Notes: generated by a model not told the origin, from the sequence alone. DNA of 15,024 nucleotides from Ilumatobacteraceae bacterium (GCA_030727685.1 JANRBC010000125.1:1-15024); one strand, 5' to 3'. Counted from the stretch's first letter, positions 5,999 to 14,335 are shown. A program made the numbers and translations.

Positions 5999-7528
5999 AT
6001 GAAACTTGAGTTACGAGGAATCACCAAGAAGTTTCCTGGTGTTATTGCCAACGACTCGGTAAATCTGTCGATCTCGACTGGCGAAGTACTTGCACTCGTT
6101 GGCGAAAATGGCGCAGGCAAATCAACGCTTATGAACGTTCTTTACGGCCTGTACAAAGCCGATGAGGGTGAAATTCTGGTCGACGGCACCGCGGTAAATT
6201 TTCACTCTCCGGCAGATGCAATAAAGGCGGGCATTGGCATGGTGCACCAGCACTTTATGTTGGTGCCGGTTTTCTCGGTTGCCGAGAACGTCGTGCTTGG
6301 CTCAGAGCCGACGAAGAGATTCGGCGCACTTGATATTGAGCGCGCGCGAAAGCAGGTGCGCGAAGTATCTGACAGATACAACTTGAACCTTGACCCTGAT
6401 GCGATAGTTGAAGACTTGCCCGTTGGTGTGCGGCAGCGCGTTGAGATTGTCAAGGTTTTGCTGCGTGACGCGAAGATCGTTGTGTTTGACGAGCCAACAG
6501 CGGTATTGACGCCAAGCGAAATTGTCGAATTTTTCTCGATCGTTCGCACGCTTACCGATGCTGGAAAAGGTGTTGTCTTTATCACGCACAAGTTGAAAGA
6601 AGCGTTGACGATTGCCGACCGAATAAATGTTTTGCGTCGCGGCAAAGTTGTTGGTGACGCCGACCCAAAGACTGCCTCAGAGTCTCATATTGCCGAGATG
6701 ATGGTGGGTCGACCCGTGCAATTGACTGTAAACAAAGCAACTGCGTCGCCGAAGCAAGTTGTGCTCGATGTAAAAGACTTGAGCATCATTGACCCGGATG
6801 GTCGCTTGATAGTCGAAAATGTTTCATTCAATGTTCGCGCAGGTGAAATTGTTGGTGTTGCCGGCGTGCAGGGCAATGGTCAGACTGAACTTGTAGAGGC
6901 GATCAGCGGCTTGCGGCGAACAAGTCAGGGTTCGTTGACTCTTGATGGCAAAGATATAACTGAAGCGTCGCCGCGACAACGGCACACACTTGGCATGGGT
7001 CATGTGCCCGAAGATCGTCAACGTCAAGGTTTGGTGACCGGCATGACGATTACTGAAAATCTAGTTTTAACTCGATATCACGATTCTGAATTTTGCAATG
7101 GTTTCAAAATGAAATGGTCGAAAGCAAAAGAAAAAGCCAAAGAGTTGGTGCAAAGTTACGATATTCGAACCAGTGATCCTGATCAAATGGCGTCAACGCT
7201 CTCAGGTGGTAATCAGCAAAAAGTTATCGTCGCGCGCGAGTTGAGTCGAGATATCCGATTGGTGCTCGCAGCGCAGCCGACACGCGGCATCGATGTCGGC
7301 AGTATCGAATATATTCATGAGCAGATTGTCAAAGAGCGCGACTCTGGAACGGCAATTTTGATTGTCAGCACCGAACTAGATGAAGTGATGGCATTGTCTG
7401 ATCGAATTTTGGTGATGTATCGCGGCAAGGTAGTTGCCGATCTTGACCCAAAGAAAGCTAGCCATATGGATGTCGGCTTGTATATGGCAGGTTCGCGGCC
7501 CGAAAATGCGGTTGGGGTCAACTCGTGA
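5999..7528 (+). CDS. Double-domain ABC ATPase of a BMP-type nucleoside importer (YufO/NupO-like)
   Basis: A 509-residue protein with two fused ABC domains. Domain 1 (about 1-240) has Walker A GENGAGKST 35-43, Q-loop Gln84, signature LPVGVRQR 140-147, Walker B VVFDEP 161-166 and switch His197. Domain 2 (about 250-495) is the degenerate type usual for this family: GVQGNGQTE at 289-297 lacks the Walker A lysine, the signature LSGGNQQ (401-407) is intact, and Walker B reads LAAQP with Gln for the catalytic Glu. So one site is probably catalytic. It is a cytoplasmic ATPase powering the two permeases downstream. The start is the ATG at 5999 with GAGG at 5984-5987; in-frame codons further upstream fall in the terminator T-tract and are not credible. 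It overlaps the next gene by 4 nt (GTGA). Sugar ATPases of the RbsA type look similar, but the BMP neighbour favours nucleosides. Confidence 0.92.
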   Translation: MKLELRGITKKFPGVIANDSVNLSISTGEVLALVGENGAGKSTLMNVLYGLYKADEGEILVDGTAVNFHSPADAIKAGIGMVHQHFMLVPVFSVAENVVLGSEPTKRFGALDIERARKQVREVSDRYNLNLDPDAIVEDLPVGVRQRVEIVKVLLRDAKIVVFDEPTAVLTPSEIVEFFSIVRTLTDAGKGVVFITHKLKEALTIADRINVLRRGKVVGDADPKTASESHIAEMMVGRPVQLTVNKATASPKQVVLDVKDLSIIDPDGRLIVENVSFNVRAGEIVGVAGVQGNGQTELVEAISGLRRTSQGSLTLDGKDITEASPRQRHTLGMGHVPEDRQRQGLVTGMTITENLVLTRYHDSEFCNGFKMKWSKAKEKAKELVQSYDIRTSDPDQMASTLSGGNQQKVIVARELSRDIRLVLAAQPTRGIDVGSIEYIHEQIVKERDSGTAILIVSTELDEVMALSDRILVMYRGKVVADLDPKKASHMDVGLYMAGSRPENAVGVNS

Positions 7529-8649
7529 AAGAGCTAATCAAGTCGCTGCGTTATACATTTTTGGCACTTCTGGCATCGCTGCTTGTCGGAGCGATAATTA
7601 TCGTGGTCACCGACATTGACGCGTTGAAGTCGGGCGACTTCGGCAAAGCATTTTCGACAGTTTTCACTGCGTATAAATCTTTGTTCCAAGGTTCGTTCTG
7701 GGGTTTGCGCTCAATTTCGAACACGATCACCGGCACGACGCCGTTGTTGCTGAGTGGTCTTGCAGTTTCAGTGGCATTCAAAGCTGGATTATTCAACATT
7801 GGCGCAACTGGTCAGATGTTGGCAGGTGGCATGACTGCATTGTGGGTCGGCTTCACGATGACAGGCCCAGGCTGGTTGCAGGTGCCACTGGCTGTGATTG
7901 CAGGAGCAATTGGCGGCGCACTTTATGGTGGCATTGCCGGTGTTTTGAAGGCGCGCACAGGTGCGCACGAAGTTATTACGACGATCATGCTCAACAGCAT
8001 CGCAAGTTTCTTGGTGTTGTGGCTATTGAAGACAACAACTTTTCAGCGTGAAGGTCGCCCCGATCCAATTTCAAAACTGGTCGTTGACGAAGCTCGCTTG
8101 CCAAGGCTGTTCGGATTTTTAGATGGCCGGTCTGATCTCGTTGCTCACGCCGGGTTTTTTGTCGCGCTATTGGCAACTTTTGCGTATTGGTATTTGTTGA
8201 AGCGCACCACACTAGGTTTTGAATTGAGAGCAACTGGTTTAAACAGCGATGCTGCAAAATATGCCGGCATGAAGTCAAAGAGTTTGACGGTTGTGGCAAT
8301 GCTGCTGGCGGGCGGCTTTGCCGGCATGGCGGGTGCAACCGAAGTTCTCGGAACATACGGCTACGCCTCGACAAGTTTGGCTGGCAATATTGGGTTTGAT
8401 GCAATCGCTGTCGCTCTGCTTGGTCAGTCTTCACCGATTGGCACACTTGTGGCAGCAGTGTTGTTCGGTGCGTTGCAGGCAGGTGGCCGATCGATGCAGG
8501 CAAACACCGATGTGCCAGTTGATCTAATTATTGTTTTGCGCGCATTAATCGTGATGTTCGTTGCTGCACCACTTTTGGTTAAAGCGATGTTCAGGGTTAA
8601 GTCGCAAGTCACAAGCCAAGGTCAAACATTTAGGGGGTGGGGCGGGTGA
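7525..8649 (+). CDS. Nucleoside ABC transporter permease 1 (YufP/NupP-like)
   Basis: A 374-residue BPD_transp_2-family permease rich in hydrophobic helices. The conserved motifs GLFNIGATGQM (about residues 88-98) and KARTGAHEVITTIMLN (about 142-157) are typical of the first permease in BMP-type nucleoside importers; the second is probably the cytoplasmic coupling loop touching the ATPase. The N-terminus has one helix (11-28), then a periplasmic stretch before the core. The GTG start overlaps the ATPase stop as GTGA, indicating translational coupling. It should form a heterodimeric channel with the following permease. The C-terminal tail (VKSQVTSQGQTFRGWGG) is cytoplasmic and ends within the next gene's start region. 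Confidence 0.9.
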   Translation: MKELIKSLRYTFLALLASLLVGAIIIVVTDIDALKSGDFGKAFSTVFTAYKSLFQGSFWGLRSISNTITGTTPLLLSGLAVSVAFKAGLFNIGATGQMLAGGMTALWVGFTMTGPGWLQVPLAVIAGAIGGALYGGIAGVLKARTGAHEVITTIMLNSIASFLVLWLLKTTTFQREGRPDPISKLVVDEARLPRLFGFLDGRSDLVAHAGFFVALLATFAYWYLLKRTTLGFELRATGLNSDAAKYAGMKSKSLTVVAMLLAGGFAGMAGATEVLGTYGYASTSLAGNIGFDAIAVALLGQSSPIGTLVAAVLFGALQAGGRSMQANTDVPVDLIIVLRALIVMFVAAPLLVKAMFRVKSQVTSQGQTFRGWGG

Positions 8650-9875
8650 GTGAGGCGTTGATGATTTCGGCAGAGCAAAAAAAGCGCGCTCGCAACGTCG
8701 GATACGGATATCTAGGTCTGGCTGTAATCACGTTGGTGATTTTTTCGCGCCGACCGGGTGATGCGGGTTTCAGACTGACTGAAGGTGGTTTTTCGCTGAC
8801 ATTGCCTGCGCAGCAATTTGCGTACATCTTCGGCATCGTCTTTGTCGGCCTAGGTGCGGCGCAGTTATGGCGTGGGCTGGGCAAAGTTTCAAACATCGTT
8901 TTGGCGCTTGCAACTGCGATGTTCGTAATGAGTTTCTTGTCGTGGGCAACGTCGGGCGAGTCGTTCAGCCTTGTTGGCATGTTGCAAGATACTGTTTCGC
9001 GCAGCGTGCCGATAACACTGGGTGCTCTCGCGGGTATTTTGTGCGAACGCAGTGGCGTAATCAACATTGCAATCGAAGGCATGTTGTTGGCCGGTGCGTT
9101 TATGGGCGCAGTCGGTGCGTCGCTGACGAACCTTTGGTTTGGCACGATTATCGCGATACTCACGGGCATGTTGCTGGCATGGGTGCTCGCCGTGTTCTCT
9201 ATCAAATATCGCGTCGATCAAGTGATCGTCGGCTTTGCGATTAACTTTTTTGCGCTCGGCATCACTTCGTTTTTGAGCTTTAGAGTTCTAGTGCCGAACC
9301 CTGACTACAACTCGCTTGTGCCGGTGATGCCGATATCGGTGCCGCTATTGTCGAAGATTCCGTTCATTGGACAAATTCTTTTTGTACAAACAATTTTTGT
9401 TTACTTCTCGTTTGCTGCCGTAGCGCTTTTAACTTGGGCGATGTATCGCACGCGTTGGGGTTTGCGCACTCGAGCCGCAGGCGAGTATCCGAAAGCTGCG
9501 GGCACTCTCGGTGTCGACGTTATTAGATTGCGCTATCGCAACTTGTTAATCGCAGGTGCAGTTGCAGGCATTGGCGGAGCATGGTGGCCGATCGGCACGG
9601 TCGGTCGCTTTGATCAAAACATCACCGGCGGTCGCGGATTCATTGCACTCGCCGCTGTAATTTTCGGTCGTTGGCACCCAGTTGGTGCATTTAGCGGAGC
9701 GATTGTGTTCGCATTCGCCGAAGCGGTGCGTCTGAAGATCGGCAACTTTGACACGGGCATACCAAGTGAGTTCTTGTTGATGGCGCCATATTTAGTGACG
9801 CTCGTAGTTGTCGCCGGCTTTGTTGGTGCGAGTCGCGCACCGAAGGCCGCTGGCCAACCGTACGACGAGCAGTAA
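8646..9875 (+). CDS. Nucleoside ABC transporter permease 2 (YufQ/NupQ-like) with N-terminal extension
   Basis: A 409-residue BPD_transp_2 permease. The core starts near residue 110 and has the family motif SGVINIAIEGMLLAG (136-150). The coupling region (RTRWGLRTRAAGEYPKAAGT) and the glycine-rich GAVAGIGGAW follow. Residues 1-105 add about three helices (near 17-31, 54-70 and 81-100), compared with the shorter B. subtilis homologue of about 320 residues. I chose the GTG at 8646 because it forms a GTGA overlap with the preceding stop, like the junction before it, and has AGGGGG 8 nt upstream; a GTG at 8637 would add three residues. Last gene of the importer operon. It ends 14 nt from the convergent mog gene, and no clear terminator is seen between them. 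Confidence 0.9.
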   Translation: MSEALMISAEQKKRARNVGYGYLGLAVITLVIFSRRPGDAGFRLTEGGFSLTLPAQQFAYIFGIVFVGLGAAQLWRGLGKVSNIVLALATAMFVMSFLSWATSGESFSLVGMLQDTVSRSVPITLGALAGILCERSGVINIAIEGMLLAGAFMGAVGASLTNLWFGTIIAILTGMLLAWVLAVFSIKYRVDQVIVGFAINFFALGITSFLSFRVLVPNPDYNSLVPVMPISVPLLSKIPFIGQILFVQTIFVYFSFAAVALLTWAMYRTRWGLRTRAAGEYPKAAGTLGVDVIRLRYRNLLIAGAVAGIGGAWWPIGTVGRFDQNITGGRGFIALAAVIFGRWHPVGAFSGAIVFAFAEAVRLKIGNFDTGIPSEFLLMAPYLVTLVVVAGFVGASRAPKAAGQPYDEQ

Positions 9876-9889
9876 AACTATTTAGCGAA

Positions 9890-10435
9890 CTATTTGCCCT
9901 TAGGGCGAAAACCGACGAGACCGTTTGTGAGTTCGACACGTGGGCCGTTTATTAGATCAATGCAATAAGGCACTGCGGGCATCACGGCGTCGAGACACTC
10001 GCTAATTGAGGATGGCTTGCCCGGCAAGTTGATAATCAGCGCACCACCTCTAATGCCGGCGGTTTGTCGCGACAAGATTGCGGTTGGCACGACCTTGAGC
10101 GAAGTCGCACGCATCAGTTCACCAAAACCAGGCATCATCTTTTCGCAAACTTGTTCGGTTGCCTCTGGTGTGACATCGCGAACTGCAGGACCCGTGCCAC
10201 CAGTCGTCACGATTAGGCAGCACTTTTCGACGTCGGCGAGTTCGCGCAACGTGGCGGCAACTAGTTCGACTTCGTCAGCGACAAGTCGAGCAACTGGTTG
10301 CCAAGTGTTAGCGAGGTGTTTGGTGAAATATTCGTGAATCGCAGGGCCACCTAAATCTTTATAAACACCCGCAGAGGCACGATCAGAAACGGTGACGATG
10401 CCGATCTTTGCTGGCGAAGTTTTGTCGGTGGTCAC
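9890..10435 (-). CDS. mog: Molybdopterin adenylyltransferase (Mog/MogA family)
   Basis: A 181-residue cytoplasmic enzyme of molybdenum cofactor synthesis that adenylates molybdopterin before metal insertion. Seen in sequence: KIGIVTVSDRASAGVYKD at the N-terminus, the MPT-binding TTGGTGPAVRDVTPEAT (TTGGTG at 77-82), PGFGELMR, PTAILSRQ and NLPGKP (136-141), then AVPYCIDLI. These match E. coli Mog almost block by block and fit Mog better than MoaB. I chose the GTG at 10435, which leaves ten residues before the conserved fold and a 7-nt gap after the sulfotransferase stop. An in-frame GTG at 10483 would give 197 residues and overlap that gene by 41 nt; neither has a good ribosome site. It is last in the cysDNC-sulfotransferase operon, and no other Moco gene is near. 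Confidence 0.88.
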   Translation of the reverse strand: MTTDKTSPAKIGIVTVSDRASAGVYKDLGGPAIHEYFTKHLANTWQPVARLVADEVELVAATLRELADVEKCCLIVTTGGTGPAVRDVTPEATEQVCEKMMPGFGELMRATSLKVVPTAILSRQTAGIRGGALIINLPGKPSSISECLDAVMPAVPYCIDLINGPRVELTNGLVGFRPKGK

Positions 10436-10442
10436 TAGTTGG

Positions 10443-11402
10443 TTACCAGAAAAGATTTTGTGGGTCGCTATATTTCTTGCCACGCGATAATTTGCGCAAA
10501 ATTGATTTGTAGATTTGTCGCGAGCCGAAGCGAAAGCCTGTGAGCGAACGGGCTATCCGCGAAATTGATCGCAGTCTTTCAATCGATGCGCGCAAACTTC
10601 GTAGCATTGCAGTTTCGGTTGCGGTGAGAACTAGCGGTTCGATACTGGCAGGAAACGCGCGGGTGGCAAAACCGAAAGTCTGATAATCCATTTCGTAAAC
10701 CGCTTGCAACCGGTTGGCTGTATGTTGGTCACAAACCTGGTCGAGTTTGATGCCAAAGCCTGAGTTGTGCCGCTCGAGCGTCAGTGAGGTGCCGGCACGA
10801 CGGTTGATTTCATCGACCAAGCGTTGCATCTCGACTGGCTGTTCGACTCGGGCGACCATGTTGTAGTTGAACTTGTCAGATTGCACGATATGCGACTGGG
10901 GCAAAAAGTGATGGTCACTCATAAATTCGTCGGTATGTACTGAAATCATTTTGGCGAAATGCTCAAAACTCGCGGTGACGTTGATGCGACCGTCGATCAT
11001 TTGGTCTTGACAAAGTTCGTTTACTTTTTCTGGTGTGCCTGGTGCTCGAGAAAAAATGCGGTTCTCCCAAGCCGAGTAAGCGCGAGCAAGTGGGTCACGA
11101 GTTGCATAAACGCGCAACCATTCGGGCGAATTCAAGATTTCGTCGATTTCAGAAGCGCTCATGTCAACAAGTTTTGTCAAACCGCTGATGTTGATGTCGT
11201 GGATTGTTTGCGAACGTGCGATGTGCGGTGCGATGAGTTGATCAAGTCGTGCTTGATTGTAAGTGCCACTTGCTTTGGCTAGCAGTGTCTTGATGCTGCT
11301 GCACGCCACTTTGGTTGTCGGGCAATACATAATTTTAAGTTTTGGTGCAACGAGCAAGAATCCGGCGTGTTGCTTTAACGGAGATTCTTTTTCGCTTACC
11401 AT
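10443..11402 (-). CDS. PAPS-dependent sulfotransferase (Sulfotransfer_2-like)
   Basis: A 319-residue protein. The 5'-phosphosulfate-binding loop is CPTTKVACSSIKTLL (27-41), with Lys31 and the following serines placed to hold the sulfonate donor. The 3'-phosphate-binding motif is TRDPLARAYSAWENR (101-115), with Arg102 and Ser110. Both match carbohydrate-type sulfotransferases of the Sulfotransfer_2 family (YCPxxKVA and RDPxxRxxSA). No signal peptide or TM helix is seen, so it acts in the cytoplasm or at the membrane face; the C-terminus (from about 275) is strongly basic. It sits 16 nt behind cysC, so its cofactor PAPS is made by the same operon. Likely acceptors are a surface glycan, glycolipid or small metabolite; the sequence does not tell which. 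The ATG has no Shine-Dalgarno and probably relies on coupling to cysC. Confidence 0.82.
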   Translation of the reverse strand: MVSEKESPLKQHAGFLLVAPKLKIMYCPTTKVACSSIKTLLAKASGTYNQARLDQLIAPHIARSQTIHDINISGLTKLVDMSASEIDEILNSPEWLRVYATRDPLARAYSAWENRIFSRAPGTPEKVNELCQDQMIDGRINVTASFEHFAKMISVHTDEFMSDHHFLPQSHIVQSDKFNYNMVARVEQPVEMQRLVDEINRRAGTSLTLERHNSGFGIKLDQVCDQHTANRLQAVYEMDYQTFGFATRAFPASIEPLVLTATETAMLRSLRASIERLRSISRIARSLTGFRFGSRQIYKSILRKLSRGKKYSDPQNLFW

Positions 11403-11418
11403 GGCGGCGAGTTCGATT

Positions 11419-12015
11419 TCATTTGCCGGCTTTCGTCAACAACTTCGCCATGATCATCGCGACTGATTGTTCGAGGGTTTCGCTGTTCGCGCCAACTGTT
11501 ATCTCGGGTGACTTTGGCGGTTCGTAAACGCTGTCGACACCACTTAGGCCAGTCATTTCACCGCTGCGCACTTTGCTGTAGAGGCCTTTTGTGTCGCGGC
11601 GCTCGCATTCTTCTATTGGTGTGGCGACGTGCACTTCGACAAACGCAAGTTCATTATCATGATGAATTTTTCTGGCGTGTTCGCGCGATGCGATGAACGG
11701 TGAGATGATTGGCACGATGGCGACAATGCCTGCATCGGCAAATAGGCACGCAACTTCGGCGACTCGGCGAATATTCTCGGATCGGTCATCATCTGAGTAG
11801 CCGAGCCCTGCGCTAAGACCGTGACGCAAGTTGTCGGCATCGAGAATGTAGGCAAGTCGACTCGTGTTCAGAAGTTCGCGGGCGAGTTCGTTGGCAATTG
11901 TCGATTTACCCGAGCCAGATAGCCCGGTCAGCCAAACTGTTGCCCCAGATAGGCCGTGTTTGTTCCAGCGTTGCGTGCGACTGATTAGCGGTTCGTGCCA
12001 TACAGGCTTAGTCAT
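11419..12015 (-). CDS. cysC: Adenylyl-sulfate (APS) kinase
   Basis: A 198-residue kinase that phosphorylates APS to PAPS with ATP. Walker A GLSGSGKST is at 31-39. The APS-binding block LDADNLRHGLSAGLGYS followed by DRSENIRRVAEVA (58-89) and the lid region ECERRDTKGLYSKVRSGE (136-153), GLSGVDSVYEPP (156-167) are family signatures. Length is normal for a stand-alone CysC; in many actinobacteria it is fused behind CysN, here it is a separate gene 42 nt after cysN. It feeds the sulfotransferase 16 nt downstream. ATG start; only a weak GGG upstream serves as ribosome site. Confidence 0.95.
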   Translation of the reverse strand: MTKPVWHEPLISRTQRWNKHGLSGATVWLTGLSGSGKSTIANELARELLNTSRLAYILDADNLRHGLSAGLGYSDDDRSENIRRVAEVACLFADAGIVAIVPIISPFIASREHARKIHHDNELAFVEVHVATPIEECERRDTKGLYSKVRSGEMTGLSGVDSVYEPPKSPEITVGANSETLEQSVAMIMAKLLTKAGK

Positions 12016-12057
12016 AATGTTTGCCCATGTGTGTCTATGAGTTTAGGCGCTGGAGGT

Positions 12058-13314
12058 TTATGAGCGAGGCGAGAGCAACATGCCAGCAGCCGCAGTTTGC
12101 CCCGACGCTTCGTCAATAAGAATGAATGAACCAGTTGTGCGATTTTGGTGATAATCGTCGAAAAATAACGGGCTTGTTGTATGCAAAGTAACACGACCGA
12201 TTTCGTTGAATTTCAAATCTTTAATGCCTGTCTCGCGATGCAGGTTTGAAATGTCTAGGCGATAAAGGACATTTGAAACTTTGCCACGAGCAAGTTTCGT
12301 GGTGTGTTTGAGTGAATAAATTTTGTCGATTTGCAATGGCGCTGCGTCGTCCATCCAACACAACATTGCTTCGAGCTCTTGTGAAGATCTCGGTCGGTTG
12401 TTAGGTCGACAAATCATGTCGCCTCGTGTGATTGACAAGTCGTCAGCAAGCAAAATTGTTACGGCTTGACCTGGTTCGGCTTGTGTGAGTGCGCCATCGG
12501 GTGAATCAATGCCGGTGATGGTGCTTGTTAGACCAGATGGCAGAACCATGACGTCGTCACCAACCCTCAACACTCCACCAGCAACACGTCCGGCATAACC
12601 GCGATAGTCCGGGTTGTCTGCACGTTGTGGGCGAATAACAAACTGCACCGGAAAGCGAGTATCGATTCGATTTTCATCGCTCGCTGTATATACATTTTCG
12701 AGATGATGCAACAGTGTCGGGCCTTCGAACCACGGCATGTTGGCTGAACGACTGACGACATTGTCGCCTGCAAGTGCGCTGATTGGCAAGAAAGTGACAT
12801 CGCGCAAGTCGAGGCGAGAGGCAAAGCTTTCGAACTCTTCACGTATTCGGTTGAAAACTTCGCTGTCATAGTCGACGAGATCCATTTTGTTGACGCAGAT
12901 AACAAGGTGCGGCACGCCAAGCAACGAAACAAGCAAACTGTGGCGTCGTGTTTGTTCGACAACACCGGTACGGGCATCGACGAGCACGATTGCCAGATCG
13001 GCATTTGATGCGCCCGTGATCATGTTGCGCGTGTATTGAATATGGCCAGGGCAGTCAGCGATTATGAAACTGCGTTTTGGTGTGGCGAAGTATCGATAAG
13101 CGACATCAATTGTGATGCCCTGCTCGCGTTCGGCGCGCAGACCGTCGGTCAACAGCGATAAGTCGACATAGTCGTCGCCGCGGCGCTTGCTTACGGCTTC
13201 AATGTGCTCAAGTTGATCTTCGAAGATGCTCTTCGAGTCGTAAAGCAGGCGACCGATCAAAGTTGACTTGCCGTCGTCAACTGAGCCAACAGTTGCAAAA
13301 TGTAGGCGTTGCAT
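12058..13314 (-). CDS. cysN: Sulfate adenylyltransferase subunit 1 (GTPase)
   Basis: A 418-residue GTPase subunit of ATP sulfurylase, which uses GTP hydrolysis to drive formation of APS from sulfate and ATP. G1 is GSVDDGKS (10-17), G2 GIT (66-68), G3 DCPGH (87-91) and G4 NKMD (142-145), followed by EF-Tu-like beta-barrel domains 2 and 3 from about residue 220. It ends near ASGQTAAAGML without the CysC domain found in NodQ/CysNC fusions, so it is shorter than E. coli CysN (about 475). The ATG overlaps the cysD stop by 1 nt (TGATG), giving translational coupling and equal amounts of the two subunits. Confidence 0.95.
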   Translation of the reverse strand: MQRLHFATVGSVDDGKSTLIGRLLYDSKSIFEDQLEHIEAVSKRRGDDYVDLSLLTDGLRAEREQGITIDVAYRYFATPKRSFIIADCPGHIQYTRNMITGASNADLAIVLVDARTGVVEQTRRHSLLVSLLGVPHLVICVNKMDLVDYDSEVFNRIREEFESFASRLDLRDVTFLPISALAGDNVVSRSANMPWFEGPTLLHHLENVYTASDENRIDTRFPVQFVIRPQRADNPDYRGYAGRVAGGVLRVGDDVMVLPSGLTSTITGIDSPDGALTQAEPGQAVTILLADDLSITRGDMICRPNNRPRSSQELEAMLCWMDDAAPLQIDKIYSLKHTTKLARGKVSNVLYRLDISNLHRETGIKDLKFNEIGRVTLHTTSPLFFDDYHQNRTTGSFILIDEASGQTAAAGMLLSPRS

Positions 13315-14210
13315 CAGAAGTAGCCCAACTTTTTGCGATCTTCCATGCCGGCTTCTGAAATGCGATCATCGGCGCGAGTGGCGCCGCGCTCGGTAATTCG
13401 TGCGACCGACGTTTCAGCGATGACTTGTTCAATGGTCGTTGCTGATGACTCAATGGCGGCCGTACATGTGGCGTCGCCAACAGTGCGAAAGCGAACGAGT
13501 TCTTCGCTAACTGTTTCGCCGTCTTCGGGTTTCATGAACGGTGACACCGCCATCCACATGTTGTCGCGGCGAAACACCTGGCGACGATGAGCATAATAAA
13601 TGCTCGGCAGTTCGATGTTGTAGTCGCGGATGAATTGCCAGATATCTAGTTCGGTCCAATTTGAAATTGGAAAAATTCTGAAGTGTTCGCCCGGTTTGTG
13701 ACGACCGTTGTAGATTCCCCAAAGTTCTGGTCGCTGCGTTTTTGGGTCCCACTGACCGAATGCGTCGCGGTGCGAATAGACGCGTTCTTTGGCGCGGGCA
13801 CGCTCTTCGTCGCGGCGGGCGCCGCCAAACACGGCGTCAAATTTGTGCTCTTTAATTGAGTCGAGCAGCGTGACAGTTTGTAGCGGGTTGCGACTCGCAC
13901 GCGGACCGGTTGCATCTTGAATTCGACCTGCATCAATCGAGGCTTGCACTGAACCGATGATTAGTTGCACGTCTAAGTCGCGTACGGCACGGTCGCGAAA
14001 CTCGATGACCTCGGCAAAGTTGTGACCCGTATCGATATGCATCACCGGAAACGGCACTCGTGCTGGGCTGAATGCACGCACGGCGAGGTGCAACATGACG
14101 ACTGAATCTTTGCCGCCCGAAAACAACATCACAGGGCGTTCGAACTCTGCGGCGACTTCGCGAATGATCGTGATCGATTCGTCAATCAGGCTGTGCAATG
14201 CTGATTTCAC
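13314..14210 (-). CDS. cysD: Sulfate adenylyltransferase subunit 2
   Basis: A 298-residue catalytic subunit of ATP sulfurylase (PP-loop ATP pyrophosphatase fold). Visible: SGGKDSVVMLHLA with PP-loop SGGKDS at 31-36, HIDTGHNF near 58-65, GGARRDEE at 129-136 followed by RAKER, FGQWDPK, QRPELW, SNWTELDIW and the C-terminus AGMEDRKKLGYF. The wording is close to mycobacterial CysD. I chose the GTG at 14210: homology begins there, and TAGTCT lies 7 nt upstream, fitting a leaderless mRNA. An ATG at 14261 would add 17 residues with rare-looking codons (AGG, CCT, CTT) and no ribosome site; it remains possible. First gene of cysD-cysN-cysC-sulfotransferase-mog, divergent from the inositol-monophosphatase-family gene. 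Confidence 0.93.
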   Translation of the reverse strand: MKSALHSLIDESITIIREVAAEFERPVMLFSGGKDSVVMLHLAVRAFSPARVPFPVMHIDTGHNFAEVIEFRDRAVRDLDVQLIIGSVQASIDAGRIQDATGPRASRNPLQTVTLLDSIKEHKFDAVFGGARRDEERARAKERVYSHRDAFGQWDPKTQRPELWGIYNGRHKPGEHFRIFPISNWTELDIWQFIRDYNIELPSIYYAHRRQVFRRDNMWMAVSPFMKPEDGETVSEELVRFRTVGDATCTAAIESSATTIEQVIAETSVARITERGATRADDRISEAGMEDRKKLGYF

Positions 14211-14217
14211 CCTATTA

Positions 14218-14223
14218 AGACTA
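14218..14223 (-). promoter_or_regulatory. -10 box before cysD, leaderless arrangement
   Basis: On the minus strand TAGTCT is followed by 7 nt and then the GTG of cysD. The hexamer is identical to the proposed -10 boxes at 4720 and 5959. If used, the sulfation operon is read from a leaderless mRNA and the upstream ATG at 14261 is not the start. Confidence 0.4.
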
Positions 14224-14335
14224 GGGCTTTGGCGACAGCCGAAATAGTCACGTAAGTGCATTAGTCACAGCGCCAACGCCATTTAAAGCGACTCGTTAAA
14301 CGGCTCGAGCAATTAGTGTGGCGAGAGAGGAATTC

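Noticed and set aside
6000..7528. Sugar importer ATPase (RbsA/MglA type) as the identity of the double-ABC protein
   Set aside because: The preceding BMP-family binding protein and the NupP/NupQ-type permeases with their specific motifs fit a nucleoside importer better.
7991..8503. A 170-codon minus-strand frame opposite permease 1
   Set aside because: Low-complexity Gln/Arg/Pro-rich translation typical of a shadow; the plus-strand frame has family motifs and operon overlaps.
8630..9205. A 191-codon open frame on the minus strand opposite the second permease gene
   Set aside because: Its composition is that of an antisense shadow of the strongly supported permease gene; it has no recognisable family motif, and the permease frame explains the DNA.
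9896..9906. Palindrome GCCCTTAGGGC near the convergent gene ends, as a bidirectional terminator
   Set aside because: It lies inside the mog coding end, has only a 4-bp stem and is not followed by a T-tract.
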